Assembly (NCBI GenBank): GCA_947457615.1
Contig: CANGWK010000007.1
Location: 1-64,000 of the forward strand
Origin: Flavobacteriaceae bacterium
Lineage (GTDB): Bacteria > Bacteroidota > Bacteroidia > Flavobacteriales > Flavobacteriaceae
DNA length: 64,000 nucleotides
Reading direction: 5' to 3'
The notes beneath the pieces were generated by a model. That model was not told where the DNA came from. It saw only the letters and a list, made by a program, of their open reading frames with translations, and did no database searches. This document shows, one piece after another, positions 45,835 through 54,721 of this stretch. Every line of letters starts with the position of its first letter. Within the stretch, counting starts at the first letter, position 1. Both the position numbers and the translations under genes were made by a program.

Positions 45835-47178
45835 CTAAATTCCTACAAAATTACTTGGGGTAATTTGCATTAATTCCGTTTTAATTGCATCCGAAACGTC
45901 TAGGGTTTGAATGAAATTATGAATGGCATTTTTATCAATGGCTTCGTTGGTTCTTGTTAAACCTTTCAAAGCTTCGTAAGGATTTGGGTAGCCTTCTCTT
46001 CTTAATATGGTTTGAATTGCCTCAGCTACTACAGCCCAGTTTTTTTCTAAATCTTCGTGAAATTTGGGCTCGTTCAATAATAATTTGTTCAACCCTTTTA
46101 AAGTCGATTCAAATGCAATTAAGGTATGTCCCATAGGTACGCCAATATTTCTTAAAACGGTGCTGTCTGTTAAATCACGCTGCAATCTAGAAAGCGGTAA
46201 TTTTGCCGAAAGGTGCTCAAAAACAGCATTGGCAATTCCAAGATTCCCTTCGCTATTTTCAAAATCAATAGGGTTCACTTTATGTGGCATGGCCGAAGAC
46301 CCAATTTCGCCTGCTTTGATTTTTTGTTTGAAATAATCCATAGAAACATACGTCCAAATATCGCGATCCAAATCCATTATTATGGTATTGATTCGCTTTA
46401 AAGCATCGAAAAAAGCAGCAAAATGATCGTAGTGTTCTATTTGAGTAGTCGGAAAAGAGTGGTGTAAACCTAAAGTAGATTCAACAAAGTCAGTTCCAAA
46501 TTTCTTCCAATCGGTATTTGGGTATGCTACGTGGTGGGCATTGTAATTTCCGGTAGCACCGCCAAATTTAGCTGCAAACGGAATATTGAATAACAAACGC
46601 ATTTGCTCTTCTAATCGTTCTACAAAAACTAAAATTTCTTTTCCTAATCGGGTAGGAGAGGCAGGTTGCCCATGGGTTCTAGCAAGCATCGGAATTGCTG
46701 CCCATTCGATGGATAATTCTTTTAACTTAGCAATTACCGAAATCAATCCAGGTAAATATACTTTTTCAAAAGCCTCTTTGGTAGATAATGGAATGGCCGT
46801 GTTATTGATGTCTTGGGAAGTCAATCCGAAGTGGATGAATTCCTTAAATTGTTCTAATCCTAAGGCTTCAAATTTACTTTTGATAAAATATTCTACCGCT
46901 TTCACATCGTGGTTCGTAGTTTTTTCGGTTTCTTTTATCCAAAGAGCATCTTCAGTAGAAAAGGTGGTATAAATTTTACGTAAATCCTCAAAAACAGATT
47001 TGCTAACGCCAGAAAGTTGCGGTAATTGGGCTTCGCAAAGCGCAATAAAATATTCGATTTCTACTAAAACTCGATATTTAATAAGCGCTTCCTCTGAAAA
47101 GAAAGCCGATAGGGAAACAGTTTTGCTTCTATATCTTCCGTCAATTGGTGAAATAGCGTTTAATTCAGTTAATTGCAT
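45835..47178 (-). CDS. purB: Adenylosuccinate lyase
   Basis: This 447-residue fumarase/aspartase superfamily enzyme has the signature GSSAMPHKVNPIDFEN. FGLTSQDINNTA contributes the active-site Ser/His region, and RTHGQPASPTRLGKE is another conserved block. It acts twice in purine synthesis: SAICAR to AICAR, and adenylosuccinate to AMP. The promoter is TACTTTTG at 47211-47204. Confidence 0.97.
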   Translation of the reverse strand: MQLTELNAISPIDGRYRSKTVSLSAFFSEEALIKYRVLVEIEYFIALCEAQLPQLSGVSKSVFEDLRKIYTTFSTEDALWIKETEKTTNHDVKAVEYFIKSKFEALGLEQFKEFIHFGLTSQDINNTAIPLSTKEAFEKVYLPGLISVIAKLKELSIEWAAIPMLARTHGQPASPTRLGKEILVFVERLEEQMRLLFNIPFAAKFGGATGNYNAHHVAYPNTDWKKFGTDFVESTLGLHHSFPTTQIEHYDHFAAFFDALKRINTIIMDLDRDIWTYVSMDYFKQKIKAGEIGSSAMPHKVNPIDFENSEGNLGIANAVFEHLSAKLPLSRLQRDLTDSTVLRNIGVPMGHTLIAFESTLKGLNKLLLNEPKFHEDLEKNWAVVAEAIQTILRREGYPNPYEALKGLTRTNEAIDKNAIHNFIQTLDVSDAIKTELMQITPSNFVGI

Positions 47179-47203
47179 GTTGTTGTGTTGTTATTTAAAG
47201 ATG

Positions 47204-47211
47204 CAAAAGTA
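47204..47211 (-). promoter_or_regulatory. -7 element of purB
   Basis: On the minus strand TACTTTTG (47211-47204) matches TAnnTTTG, 25 nt upstream of the ATG at 47178. Confidence 0.55.
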
Positions 47212-47353
47212 AGCAATAGTGTTCAGTGTTTTGTAATCAAATTTCAGTTTTTTATCTGTTTTAAGTTTAATAAAATAAAATAATTTGTATGATTCCTCAT
47301 TTAATATCTTTTACCTTCCTTTTTTTATTTGATTGAATACCTTCCAATTTTAC

Positions 47354-47361
47354 TATTTTTG
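47354..47361 (+). promoter_or_regulatory. -7 element of the TrmH-family gene
   Basis: TATTTTTG matches TAnnTTTG, 20 nt upstream of the ATG at 47382. Confidence 0.55.
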
Positions 47362-47381
47362 CTAACAATTAATATTTCCAA

Positions 47382-48044
47382 ATGGTCGATTTAGAATACC
47401 TTGCCTTTTTAGAAAATATCCTTACTGAAAATAGAAAGGAACGATTCCAACAAGTTTTGGCAAAAAGAACCAATCATTTTACAATTTGTATGGAGGATAT
47501 TTTTCAATTACACAACACAAGTGCGGTGATGCGGAGTTGCGAAGTATTTGGCATCCAACAACTAAATGTAATTGAAGAACGGTATACCAAATCTATAGAT
47601 AAAGAAATTGCTATGGGAGCTCAAAAATGGGTAGATGTTAATCGGTTTGATAGTATTTCGGGATGTATTTCGGATATGAAAAGTAAAGGGTATCAAATTA
47701 TTGCCACCACGCCCCACGAAAAAGATTGTGAATTGGATGATTTTGATATTTCAAAACCAAGTGCTCTTTTTTTCGGAACCGAAAGAGATGGCTTATCTGC
47801 AGAAGTGCTTCAAAATGCTGACGGATTTCTAAAAATTCCAATGGCAGGATTTACTGAGAGTTTGAATATATCTGTTTCGGCTGCAATTATCATTCAAAAT
47901 TTAATGAGTCGTTTACATAAATCGGATATCAATTGGCAATTATCAGAAAAAGAAATTTTAGAAAAAAGATTGCAATGGGCTAAAAATACCATCAAGGATA
48001 TTAAGCGAATCGAAGCTCGGTATAACGCGGAACATACTATTTAG
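47382..48044 (+). CDS. TrmH-family RNA 2'-O-methyltransferase
   Basis: This 220-residue SPOUT enzyme has motif 1 NTSAVMRSCEVFGIQ (catalytic Arg), motif 2 FGTERDGLS and motif 3 IPMAGFTESLNISVSAAI. The length and the C-terminal helical extension fit TrmH (tRNA Gm18 methyltransferase) better than RlmB. The target is likely tRNA but is not proven. The next gene starts 5 nt later, so the two are an operon. Confidence 0.88.
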   Translation: MVDLEYLAFLENILTENRKERFQQVLAKRTNHFTICMEDIFQLHNTSAVMRSCEVFGIQQLNVIEERYTKSIDKEIAMGAQKWVDVNRFDSISGCISDMKSKGYQIIATTPHEKDCELDDFDISKPSALFFGTERDGLSAEVLQNADGFLKIPMAGFTESLNISVSAAIIIQNLMSRLHKSDINWQLSEKEILEKRLQWAKNTIKDIKRIEARYNAEHTI

Positions 48045-48049
48045 AAAAT

Positions 48050-49000
48050 ATGGATTTCACAACTAAAATTCCAATCGCAAAATCCAATGCTCCAATAGAT
48101 TATTCTTCTAAAATAGTTTCAATTGGCTCTTGTTTTGCAGATAACATAGGCGAAAAATTTGATTTTTTTAAGTTTCAAACTACCTCAAATCCTTTCGGAA
48201 TTATATTCAATCCTGTTTCTATAGAAAAGATTGTCGATAGAGCAATCAATCTAATTTATTTCACCGACGGCGATCTTTTTTTTCATAACGAATTATGGCA
48301 TTGTTATGAGGTGCATTCCGATTTGAGTAGCGAAAATAAAGAAGAATTTCTGTCTAATTTAAATCAAATACTTAAAGAAACGAACCAGCAATTAACTACT
48401 GCCACTCATTTAATTATCACTTACGGAACTTCCTGGGTTTATAAATTAAAACCATCAGGAACAGTTGTCGCTAATTGCCATAAAGTAGCACAAAATCAAT
48501 TTGATAAAGAAATTTTATCTGTTGAAGAGATAGAGAAATCCATACGAAATAGTATAGATTTAATTCGAAAAGCAAATCCAAACTGCAATTTAATTTTCAC
48601 CATTTCACCAGTACGACATCTTAAAGATGGCTTTATTGAAAACCAACTAAGCAAAGCACATTTGATTACGGCTGTTCAAAAAATCAGCAATCACCAATTA
48701 TCCAATATCCATTATTTTCCTTCTTACGAAATTGTAATGGATGAACTTCGTGATTATCGGTTTTATGCCCAAGATATGTTGCATCCCAACTCAATTGCTA
48801 TAGATTACATCTGGGAACGCTTTTGCGAAAGTACTATTGTTGAAGAAGCAAATTCAATTATGCAAGAAGTGGAAAGCATCCAAAAAGGAATGGCTCATCG
48901 ACCGTTTCATCCACAGTCGATAAGCCATATTAAATTTCTTCAAAGTCTTAACGAAAAAGCAGCTCTACTCGAAGCGCAATTTCCATTTATGAAATTCTAA
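48050..49000 (+). CDS. GSCFA-domain protein
   Basis: This 316-residue protein has the family-defining SIGSCFADNIGEKF at residues 26-39, followed by TSNPFGIIFNPVSI. HPNSIAIDYIWERF lies near the C-terminus. The GSCFA domain resembles SGNH-type hydrolases, with the GSC motif as possible nucleophile block and DMLHPN as Asp-His block. The substrate is unknown. It is co-transcribed with the TrmH-family gene. Confidence 0.88.
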   Translation: MDFTTKIPIAKSNAPIDYSSKIVSIGSCFADNIGEKFDFFKFQTTSNPFGIIFNPVSIEKIVDRAINLIYFTDGDLFFHNELWHCYEVHSDLSSENKEEFLSNLNQILKETNQQLTTATHLIITYGTSWVYKLKPSGTVVANCHKVAQNQFDKEILSVEEIEKSIRNSIDLIRKANPNCNLIFTISPVRHLKDGFIENQLSKAHLITAVQKISNHQLSNIHYFPSYEIVMDELRDYRFYAQDMLHPNSIAIDYIWERFCESTIVEEANSIMQEVESIQKGMAHRPFHPQSISHIKFLQSLNEKAALLEAQFPFMKF

Positions 49001-49011
49001 ATTAATATCAT

Positions 49012-49319
49012 TTACAATTTATTTTGCAAACTACTCCATCCGCCACCATTCATAGCATCCACGGCATTATTTTTTAAAATTGAAGTTGCCTGAGCACTGC
49101 GCATGCCACTAGCGCAACAAGCAATAACAGGTTTATCCCATTTTTTATTTCTTCCATTTTGTCTGAGATAACGTTCAACGGAATATTTTTCGACCCTTTT
49201 ATATGTCCTCCTTGGTATTCCCCCGGAGTTCTCACATCAACAATTACAGCTCCTTTAGCCATAAATTCGGAAATACTTTCCGATTTTCCACCTAAACCTA
49301 ACATGCTTAATAATCCCAT
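49012..49319 (-). pseudogene. Rhodanese-like protein, broken by a single-base frameshift
   Basis: The frame starting at 49319 gives MGLLSMLGLGG and a rhodanese start (VIVDVRTPGEYQGGHIKGSKNIPL). It leaves frame after EEIK and ends at 49074. From the A6 run at 49141-49146 (minus strand) another frame continues KWDKPVIACCASGMRSAQATS, then NGGGWSSLQNKL, with a stop at 49012-49014. The active-site loop CCASGMRS lies only in this second frame. Adding one A gives a normal 102-residue protein. It is a real recent mutation or a homopolymer sequencing error. Confidence 0.85.
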
Positions 49320-49429
49320 ATTTTTATTTTTTTAAGATTAGTATTCTTCAAAATTTGATTCTTCAAAACAACTAAAAAATCAATCCGATGGCAAAACTAA
49401 ATCATTTTGTTCAGCAATTTTGTAACAAA

Positions 49430-49460
49430 GGTTACGAAAGCCAAAATATTCTTATATTTG
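49430..49460 (+). promoter_or_regulatory. Promoter and operator of the TetR regulator gene
   Basis: TTG (49430-49432) and TATATTTG (49453-49460) form a -33/-7 pair with a 20-nt spacer. Between them lies the inverted repeat GTAAC-AAAG-GTTAC (49432-49445). The -7 ends 7 nt before the ATG at 49468, so the message has almost no leader. The inverted repeat shares TAAC-N4-GTTA with the paa promoter at 50135-50150. Confidence 0.65.
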
Positions 49461-49467
49461 AAATCGC

Positions 49468-50037
49468 ATGAAGATTACCGACAGAAAAACCGAAATAATA
49501 AATGTAGCTGCTAAACTTTTCAAAGAGAAAGGATATAGCGCCGTTACCGTGCGTGATATAGCTCAGGCCATGGATATTAAAGCTGCAAGCTTGTACAATC
49601 ATATAAAATCAAAGCAAGAAATTTTAGTTTTAATTGTTATCGAAATTGCCGAAGAGTTTACCAATATCATGGATGAGGTTTTAAATTCTGATGCATCAAC
49701 GATTGACAAATTAGAACGAATTATTCAGTTGCATATTGATATAACCCTACGAAATCCAGATGCTTTGGCTTGCTTAAATAACGATTGGATGCATTTAACA
49801 GATACTAAATTGGATCATTTCATTAAAATGCGAAAAGATTATGAAAATAATTTTAAAATAATTGTAAAAACTGGAATCGAAAACGGAGAAATAAAAAATT
49901 ATAATATTGATGTAATTATTTTTTCCATACTTTCCACATTGCGAACATTGTATATTTGGTACAACAAAACTAACAAATTAAGTTCTAAATCATTAACGGA
50001 CAATATGATTAAAGTGCTGCTTAACGGAATTGCTTAA
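49468..50037 (+). CDS. TetR/AcrR-family regulator of the paa cluster
   Basis: This 189-residue protein has a TetR DNA-binding domain at residues 8-55: EIINVAAKLFKEKGYSAVTVRDIAQAMDIKAASLYNHIKSKQEIL. The C-terminal part is an all-helical ligand and dimerisation domain. It lies directly upstream of paaE in the same direction. TetR-type PaaR repressors that respond to phenylacetyl-CoA control paa genes in several phyla, so the same role is inferred. The two nearby inverted repeats with TAAC-N4-GTTA fit autoregulation and paa repression. Confidence 0.88.
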   Translation: MKITDRKTEIINVAAKLFKEKGYSAVTVRDIAQAMDIKAASLYNHIKSKQEILVLIVIEIAEEFTNIMDEVLNSDASTIDKLERIIQLHIDITLRNPDALACLNNDWMHLTDTKLDHFIKMRKDYENNFKIIVKTGIENGEIKNYNIDVIIFSILSTLRTLYIWYNKTNKLSSKSLTDNMIKVLLNGIA

Positions 50038-50118
50038 TTTTTACGGGACCTTTAACTTGTATAAATATATGTTCTTGAAAAAAAATACATCGTTTTCGTA
50101 ATATATTAAAAAATTCAG

Positions 50119-50152
50119 TAAATTTGCATTGTAAACTAACAGTTGTTAGTTT
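50119..50152 (+). promoter_or_regulatory. Promoter and operator of the paa operon
   Basis: TAAATTTG (50119-50126) matches the -7 consensus. The inverted repeat AAACTAAC-AGTT-GTTAGTTT (50133-50152) with 8-bp arms starts where transcription should begin. Its core TAAC-N4-GTTA is shared with the tetR promoter. The paaE ATG follows at 50170. No -33 TTG is clear. Confidence 0.65.
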
Positions 50153-50169
50153 AATTAAATATAATTTTC

Positions 50170-51243
50170 ATGTCCAAATTTCATAGCATTCAAGTTACGG
50201 ATATTTATAAAGAAACCAGGGATTGTTCGGTTGTCACTTTTGGTATTCCTGAAAATTTAAAATCTGATTTTGCATACAATTCAGGACAATATCTTACAAT
50301 AAAAGCAACCATTAATGGTAATGAAGTAAGACGTTCTTACTCCCTATGTTCTAGTCCATCCGAAAATAGATGGCAAGTTGCAGTTAAAAAAATCGATTCT
50401 GGGTTATTTTCAACTTTTGTAAATAACCAATTAAAAAAAGATGATTTTCTAGAAGTTATGCCACCTAATGGCACTTTTTTCACCCAAATAAATCCAAGTT
50501 TAGAAAAAAACTATCTAGCATTTGCTGCAGGAAGTGGAATCACGCCAATTCTTTCTATCATTAAAAATCATTTGGCAAGTGAGCCAAACAGTACGTTTCA
50601 GCTTTTTTATTTAAATAGAACGGTTAAATCCATTATCTTTAAAGAAGAATTGGAACAACTTAAGAATGAATATTTCAATCGTTTAGAAATTTTTCATTTC
50701 CTAACCAAAGAACACCGTGCGTCCGAATTATTTAATGGCCGTTTTACCCAAGAAAAATTACAGGTTTTAACCGAAAAAATAATAAATATTCCTACTACAA
50801 ATGAATGTTTTATCTGTGGTCCTGAGCAAATGATATTCTTAATTAGAGACGAATTAATTGCCGCAGGGTTAGATAAAGATAAAATCCATTACGAACTATT
50901 TACATCAGGAATTACTGAAGATGATAAGGCGCGAATGGCAAAAATTGTAGAGAAAAAAGTTGAAGGAACCGATGTCACAATCATCGATGGAGGAAAAGAA
51001 TTCCATTTCGTTATGGATGATGATTTCGATAATATTCTGGATGGTGCACTGGCCGCTGGTGCTGATTTACCATACGCATGTAAAGGTGGTGTTTGTAGTA
51101 CTTGCAAGTGCAAAGTTGTATCCGGAACTGTAGAAATGAAAATTAATTACGCATTAGACGAAAATGAGGTGGCAAAAGGATTGGTGTTAAGCTGTCAAGC
51201 CGTGCCTACCTCTGAAAAAGTTGTAGTAGATTTTGGAGTATAA
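50170..51243 (+). CDS. paaE: Phenylacetyl-CoA epoxidase reductase subunit PaaE
   Basis: This 357-residue reductase has an N-terminal FAD domain with RRSYSLCSSP (about 58), an NAD(P)H domain with AAGSGITPILSII and CFICGPEQMI, and a C-terminal plant-type 2Fe-2S ferredoxin domain with CKGGVCSTCKCKV and a final Cys (LSCQA). It passes electrons from NADPH to the PaaAC oxygenase. Here paaE comes first in the operon, whereas in E. coli it follows paaABCD. Confidence 0.96.
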   Translation: MSKFHSIQVTDIYKETRDCSVVTFGIPENLKSDFAYNSGQYLTIKATINGNEVRRSYSLCSSPSENRWQVAVKKIDSGLFSTFVNNQLKKDDFLEVMPPNGTFFTQINPSLEKNYLAFAAGSGITPILSIIKNHLASEPNSTFQLFYLNRTVKSIIFKEELEQLKNEYFNRLEIFHFLTKEHRASELFNGRFTQEKLQVLTEKIINIPTTNECFICGPEQMIFLIRDELIAAGLDKDKIHYELFTSGITEDDKARMAKIVEKKVEGTDVTIIDGGKEFHFVMDDDFDNILDGALAAGADLPYACKGGVCSTCKCKVVSGTVEMKINYALDENEVAKGLVLSCQAVPTSEKVVVDFGV

Positions 51244-51266
51244 ATCAATAATAAATTGAAAAAATT

Positions 51267-52223
51267 ATGTCTGAACACGAAGTAAAAAACCTAGAAGCAA
51301 TATTCGATGCACGAATAGCACGCGACGAAAAAATCGAGCCCAAAGAATGGATGCCTGAAAAGTACCGCCTAACTCATATTCGTCAAATTTCGCAACATGC
51401 CCATTCCGAAATTGTAGGAATGCTTCCAGAAGCTAATTGGATAACACGTGCACCTTCTTTAAAAAGAAAAGTAGCGCTGTTAGCCAAAATTCAAGATGAA
51501 GCTGGCCATGGTTTATATTTATATTCTGCTTGCGAAACACTCGGGATTTCTCGAGAAGAATTATACGAACAACTCCATTCTGGAAAAGCAAAATATTCTA
51601 GTATTTTTAATTATCCAACACTTACATGGGCTGATATGGGTGCAATTGGTTGGCTTGTTGACGGTGCTGCAATTATCAATCAAGTTCCATTAACAACCAC
51701 TTCTTTTGGACCTTATGCACGTGCTATGGTTCGTGTTTGTAAGGAAGAAAGTTTCCACCAACGCCAAGGTTTTCAAATCATGATGACACTGGCCGAAGGA
51801 ACTCCTGAGCAAAAAGAAATGGCGCAAGATGCTTTAAACCGATGGTGGTTTCCAGCTTTGATGATGTTAGGGCCAACAGATGATGCATCGGTTCATACCG
51901 AGCAATCTATGAAATGGAAATTAAAGCGCAAAACCAATGACGAATTGCGTCAACAATTTGTAGATCAAACCGTTCCACAAGCACATATGATTGGATTGAC
52001 GATTCCAGATACAACGTTAAAGTTCAACGAAGAAACCAAGCATTACGAATTTGGAGAACTTGATTGGAACGAATTTTGGCAAGTTGTAAAAGGCCATGGT
52101 CCTTGCAACAAAGAACGAATTTCAGCTCGAAAAAATGCTTGGGAAAATGGAAAATGGGTGCGTGATGCTGCAATGGCTTACGCCGAAAAACAAGCTACTA
52201 AAGAAATAAAAGAAGCAATATAA
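51267..52223 (+). CDS. paaA: Phenylacetyl-CoA epoxidase catalytic subunit PaaA
   Basis: This 318-residue subunit is a ferritin-like diiron oxygenase. [28 protein letters not shown] (EXXH-type metal ligands) and [10 protein letters not shown] (second EXXH) give the diiron site. It inserts one oxygen atom into the ring of phenylacetyl-CoA, giving the 1,2-epoxide. The start follows PaaE by 23 nt. Confidence 0.97.
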   Translation: MSEHEVKNLEAIFDARIARDEKIEPKEWMPEKYRLTHIRQISQHAHSEIVGMLPEANWITRAPSLKRKVALLAKIQDEAGHGLYLYSACETLGISREELYEQLHSGKAKYSSIFNYPTLTWADMGAIGWLVDGAAIINQVPLTTTSFGPYARAMVRVCKEESFHQRQGFQIMMTLAEGTPEQKEMAQDALNRWWFPALMMLGPTDDASVHTEQSMKWKLKRKTNDELRQQFVDQTVPQAHMIGLTIPDTTLKFNEETKHYEFGELDWNEFWQVVKGHGPCNKERISARKNAWENGKWVRDAAMAYAEKQATKEIKEAI

Positions 52224-52286
52224 TCTTACGAATTATTAATTACGATTTTTTTCTAATTTATAATTCATAATTTAAAATTCAAATTT

Positions 52287-52568
52287 ATGAAGAACTGGCC
52301 ACTTTGGGAAGTATTTATAAGAAGTAAAAACGGATTAGAACACCGCCACTGCGGAAGCCTCCATGCAAGCGATGCGATTATGGCACTTGAAAATGCTCGT
52401 GATGTATACACTCGCAGAATGGAAGGAGTAAGCATTTGGGTAGTACCCTCTGCTCAAATTACAGCTTCCAATCCAGAAAATAACGGAGAAACTTTCGAAC
52501 CAGCAATGGATAAAGCTTACCGTCATCCAACGTTTTATGAACTTCCAGACGAATTAAAACACATGTAA
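52287..52568 (+). CDS. paaB: Phenylacetyl-CoA epoxidase subunit PaaB
   Basis: This 93-residue protein has WEVFIRSKNGLEHRHCGSLHASDAIMALENARDVYTRR, typical of PaaB. VWVVPS and an acidic NPENNGETFEPAMDKAYRHP segment follow. It bridges PaaAC heterodimers in the epoxidase. The spacers on both sides (63 and 83 nt) are AT-rich and contain short inverted repeats. Confidence 0.96.
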   Translation: MKNWPLWEVFIRSKNGLEHRHCGSLHASDAIMALENARDVYTRRMEGVSIWVVPSAQITASNPENNGETFEPAMDKAYRHPTFYELPDELKHM

Positions 52569-52651
52569 ATTAATTAAGAGTTATGAGTTATTAATTTGTG
52601 GTCTCTCAATCTGTCTAATACTAATAACTCAAAACTTAAAACTCAAAACTA

Positions 52652-53401
52652 ATGAACAATTTAATTCAATATATCTACGGAATTGCAGACAATTCTCTAA
52701 TTCTTGGTCAACGACTCGGTGAATTATGTGGTCACGGTCCAAGTCTAGAAACCGACATTGCAATGACGAATATTTCACTTGATTTATTCGGTCAAGTAAG
52801 AAGTTATTACCAATACGCTGCTAAACTAATTGGCGGAGATGCTACAGAGGACACTATCGCATTTTTAAGAAAAGAAAGAGATTATAAAAATGTTTTGTTG
52901 GTAGAACAACCCAATCAAGATTTCGCATATTCAATAACTAAACAATTTCTATTTGATATTTTTCATTTGGCTTTATTGGAAGAATTACAAAATAGTAACG
53001 ACGAAACATTGTCGGCTATAGCCAAAAAAAGCATTAAAGAAGTGATGTACCATTCTCGTTTTTCTTCTGATTGGATACGACGATTAGGCGATGGAACCGA
53101 AGAAAGTCATAATAGAGTTCAAAAAGCAATTAATGATTTATGGATTTTTACAGATGAATTATTTCACCAGAACGATTTTGATAAAGCAATGGTTTCTGAA
53201 GGAATAGGAGTAGATACAACACTTTTGAAATCAAATTATTATAAGAAAATAGGTAGTATTTTAGAAGAAGCTGCATTGCAAACACCTTCCATTGAATACT
53301 ACCAAAAAGGCGGAAAACAAGGAATTCATAGTGAGCACATGGGATATATTTTAACTGAATTACAATACATGCAACGCACGTTTCCAAACATGACTTGGTA
53401 A
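52652..53401 (+). CDS. paaC: Phenylacetyl-CoA epoxidase structural subunit PaaC
   Basis: This 249-residue ferritin-like protein resembles PaaA in fold but is non-catalytic. LILGQRLGELCGHGPSLETDIAMTNISLDLFGQ at the N-terminus and HSRFSSDWIRRLGDGTEESH are family blocks. It forms the PaaAC core with PaaA. Confidence 0.96.
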   Translation: MNNLIQYIYGIADNSLILGQRLGELCGHGPSLETDIAMTNISLDLFGQVRSYYQYAAKLIGGDATEDTIAFLRKERDYKNVLLVEQPNQDFAYSITKQFLFDIFHLALLEELQNSNDETLSAIAKKSIKEVMYHSRFSSDWIRRLGDGTEESHNRVQKAINDLWIFTDELFHQNDFDKAMVSEGIGVDTTLLKSNYYKKIGSILEEAALQTPSIEYYQKGGKQGIHSEHMGYILTELQYMQRTFPNMTW

Positions 53402-53426
53402 ACAATAAGCAATCAGATAAATCTGT

Positions 53427-53927
53427 ATGACACAACAACTACCATATATTGATCAACAACTATTCGAAATTTTGGAAAAAGTATCCGATCCAGAAATTCC
53501 GGTTTTGTCCATAATGGAAATGGGGGTAGTGCGCTCAGCCGAGATAAGAAATGGAATAGTTGAAATAGAAATCACTCCTACTTATAGTGGTTGCCCTGCA
53601 ATGGATGTTATTGAGGACGATATAAAATTAGCATTTAAAAAAGAAGGATACGAAGCCAAAGTAGAATTAATACTTGCGCCAGCTTGGACAACTGATTGGA
53701 TTACTCCAAAAGGCAGATTAGCATTAGAAAAATATGGAATTGCATCCCCATTATCTGCAGAAGCAGATAAAGAAGCGCTTCTAGGAAATAAAAAACTAGT
53801 TAAATGTCCGCAATGCGGTTCATTAAATACTAAATTAATAAGTCAATTTGGTTCCACAGCTTGCAAAGCATTTTTTCAATGCGAGGAGTGCTTAGAACCA
53901 TTTGATTATTTTAAATGTTTGAAATAA
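53427..53927 (+). CDS. paaD: PaaD, iron-sulfur/MIP18-type assembly factor
   Basis: This 166-residue protein has an N-terminal MIP18/DUF59 domain with VSDPEIPVLSIMEMGVVR and TYSGCPAMD (conserved Cys). The C-terminal zinc ribbon has CPQCGSLNTKL and CEECLEPFDYFKC. It is needed to mature the epoxidase. It lies 25 nt after paaC. Confidence 0.95.
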   Translation: MTQQLPYIDQQLFEILEKVSDPEIPVLSIMEMGVVRSAEIRNGIVEIEITPTYSGCPAMDVIEDDIKLAFKKEGYEAKVELILAPAWTTDWITPKGRLALEKYGIASPLSAEADKEALLGNKKLVKCPQCGSLNTKLISQFGSTACKAFFQCEECLEPFDYFKCLK

Positions 53928-53934
53928 AATAGGT

Positions 53935-54720
53935 ATGAGCAGTAGTTTTATAGAAGTTAAAATTGATAATAATGTTGCTTGGATTTCACTCAACAGACCT
54001 GAAGTTTTTAATAGTTTCAATCGCGAAATGGCTTTGCAATTGCAAACGACACTAGACGATTGTAATTCCAATGCCAACGTTCGTGCTCTTGTAATTACCG
54101 GAAACGGAAAAGCTTTTTGTGCCGGACAAGATTTAAAAGAAGTAACCGATCCAGAACTTAATCCCGGTTTCAGAAAAATTTTAGAAGAACATTATAATCC
54201 AATAATTAAAAAAATTAGAAACATTGAGAAGCCTATTATTGCAGCAGTAAATGGAGTGGCTGCAGGTGCAGGTGCCAATATTGCTTTGGCTTGCGATATT
54301 GTGGTAGCTACAGAACAGGCAAGTTTTATTCAGGCTTTTAGTAAAATTGGATTAGTTCCCGATAGTGCTGGAACCTTCTTTTTACCTAGATTAATTGGAT
54401 TTCAAAAAGCCTCTGCGTTAATGATGTTGGGCGAAAAAGTTACAGCTTCAGAAGCACTAGCTTTGGGTATGATTTATAAAATAGTTCCAACAGAATTATT
54501 TGATGAAGAGGTGAGAAACTTAGCAAATAATTTAGCTCAAATGCCAACAAAAGCAATTGGATTGACAAAAAGATTATTAAATCAATCCATGAATAATAAT
54601 TTAGAACAACAATTAAAGCTTGAATCAGATTTGCAAATTGAGGCTAGTTCCTCCAATGATTATAACGAAGGAGTAACCGCATTTGTAGAAAAAAGAAAAC
54701 CCAAATTTAAAGGTAATTAA
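53935..54720 (+). CDS. paaG: PaaG, ring-1,2-epoxyphenylacetyl-CoA isomerase
   Basis: This 261-residue crotonase-family enzyme has LNRPEVFNSFNREM, FCAGQDLKEV (oxyanion hole) and VNGVAAGAGANIALACDIVVA. VPDSAGTFFLPRL carries the Asp that replaces one crotonase Glu in PaaG. Unlike the next hydratase (60674-61423) it fits PaaG closely. It converts the ring epoxide to oxepin-CoA. It starts 7 nt after paaD. Confidence 0.92.
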   Translation: MSSSFIEVKIDNNVAWISLNRPEVFNSFNREMALQLQTTLDDCNSNANVRALVITGNGKAFCAGQDLKEVTDPELNPGFRKILEEHYNPIIKKIRNIEKPIIAAVNGVAAGAGANIALACDIVVATEQASFIQAFSKIGLVPDSAGTFFLPRLIGFQKASALMMLGEKVTASEALALGMIYKIVPTELFDEEVRNLANNLAQMPTKAIGLTKRLLNQSMNNNLEQQLKLESDLQIEASSSNDYNEGVTAFVEKRKPKFKGN

Positions 54721-54721
54721 T

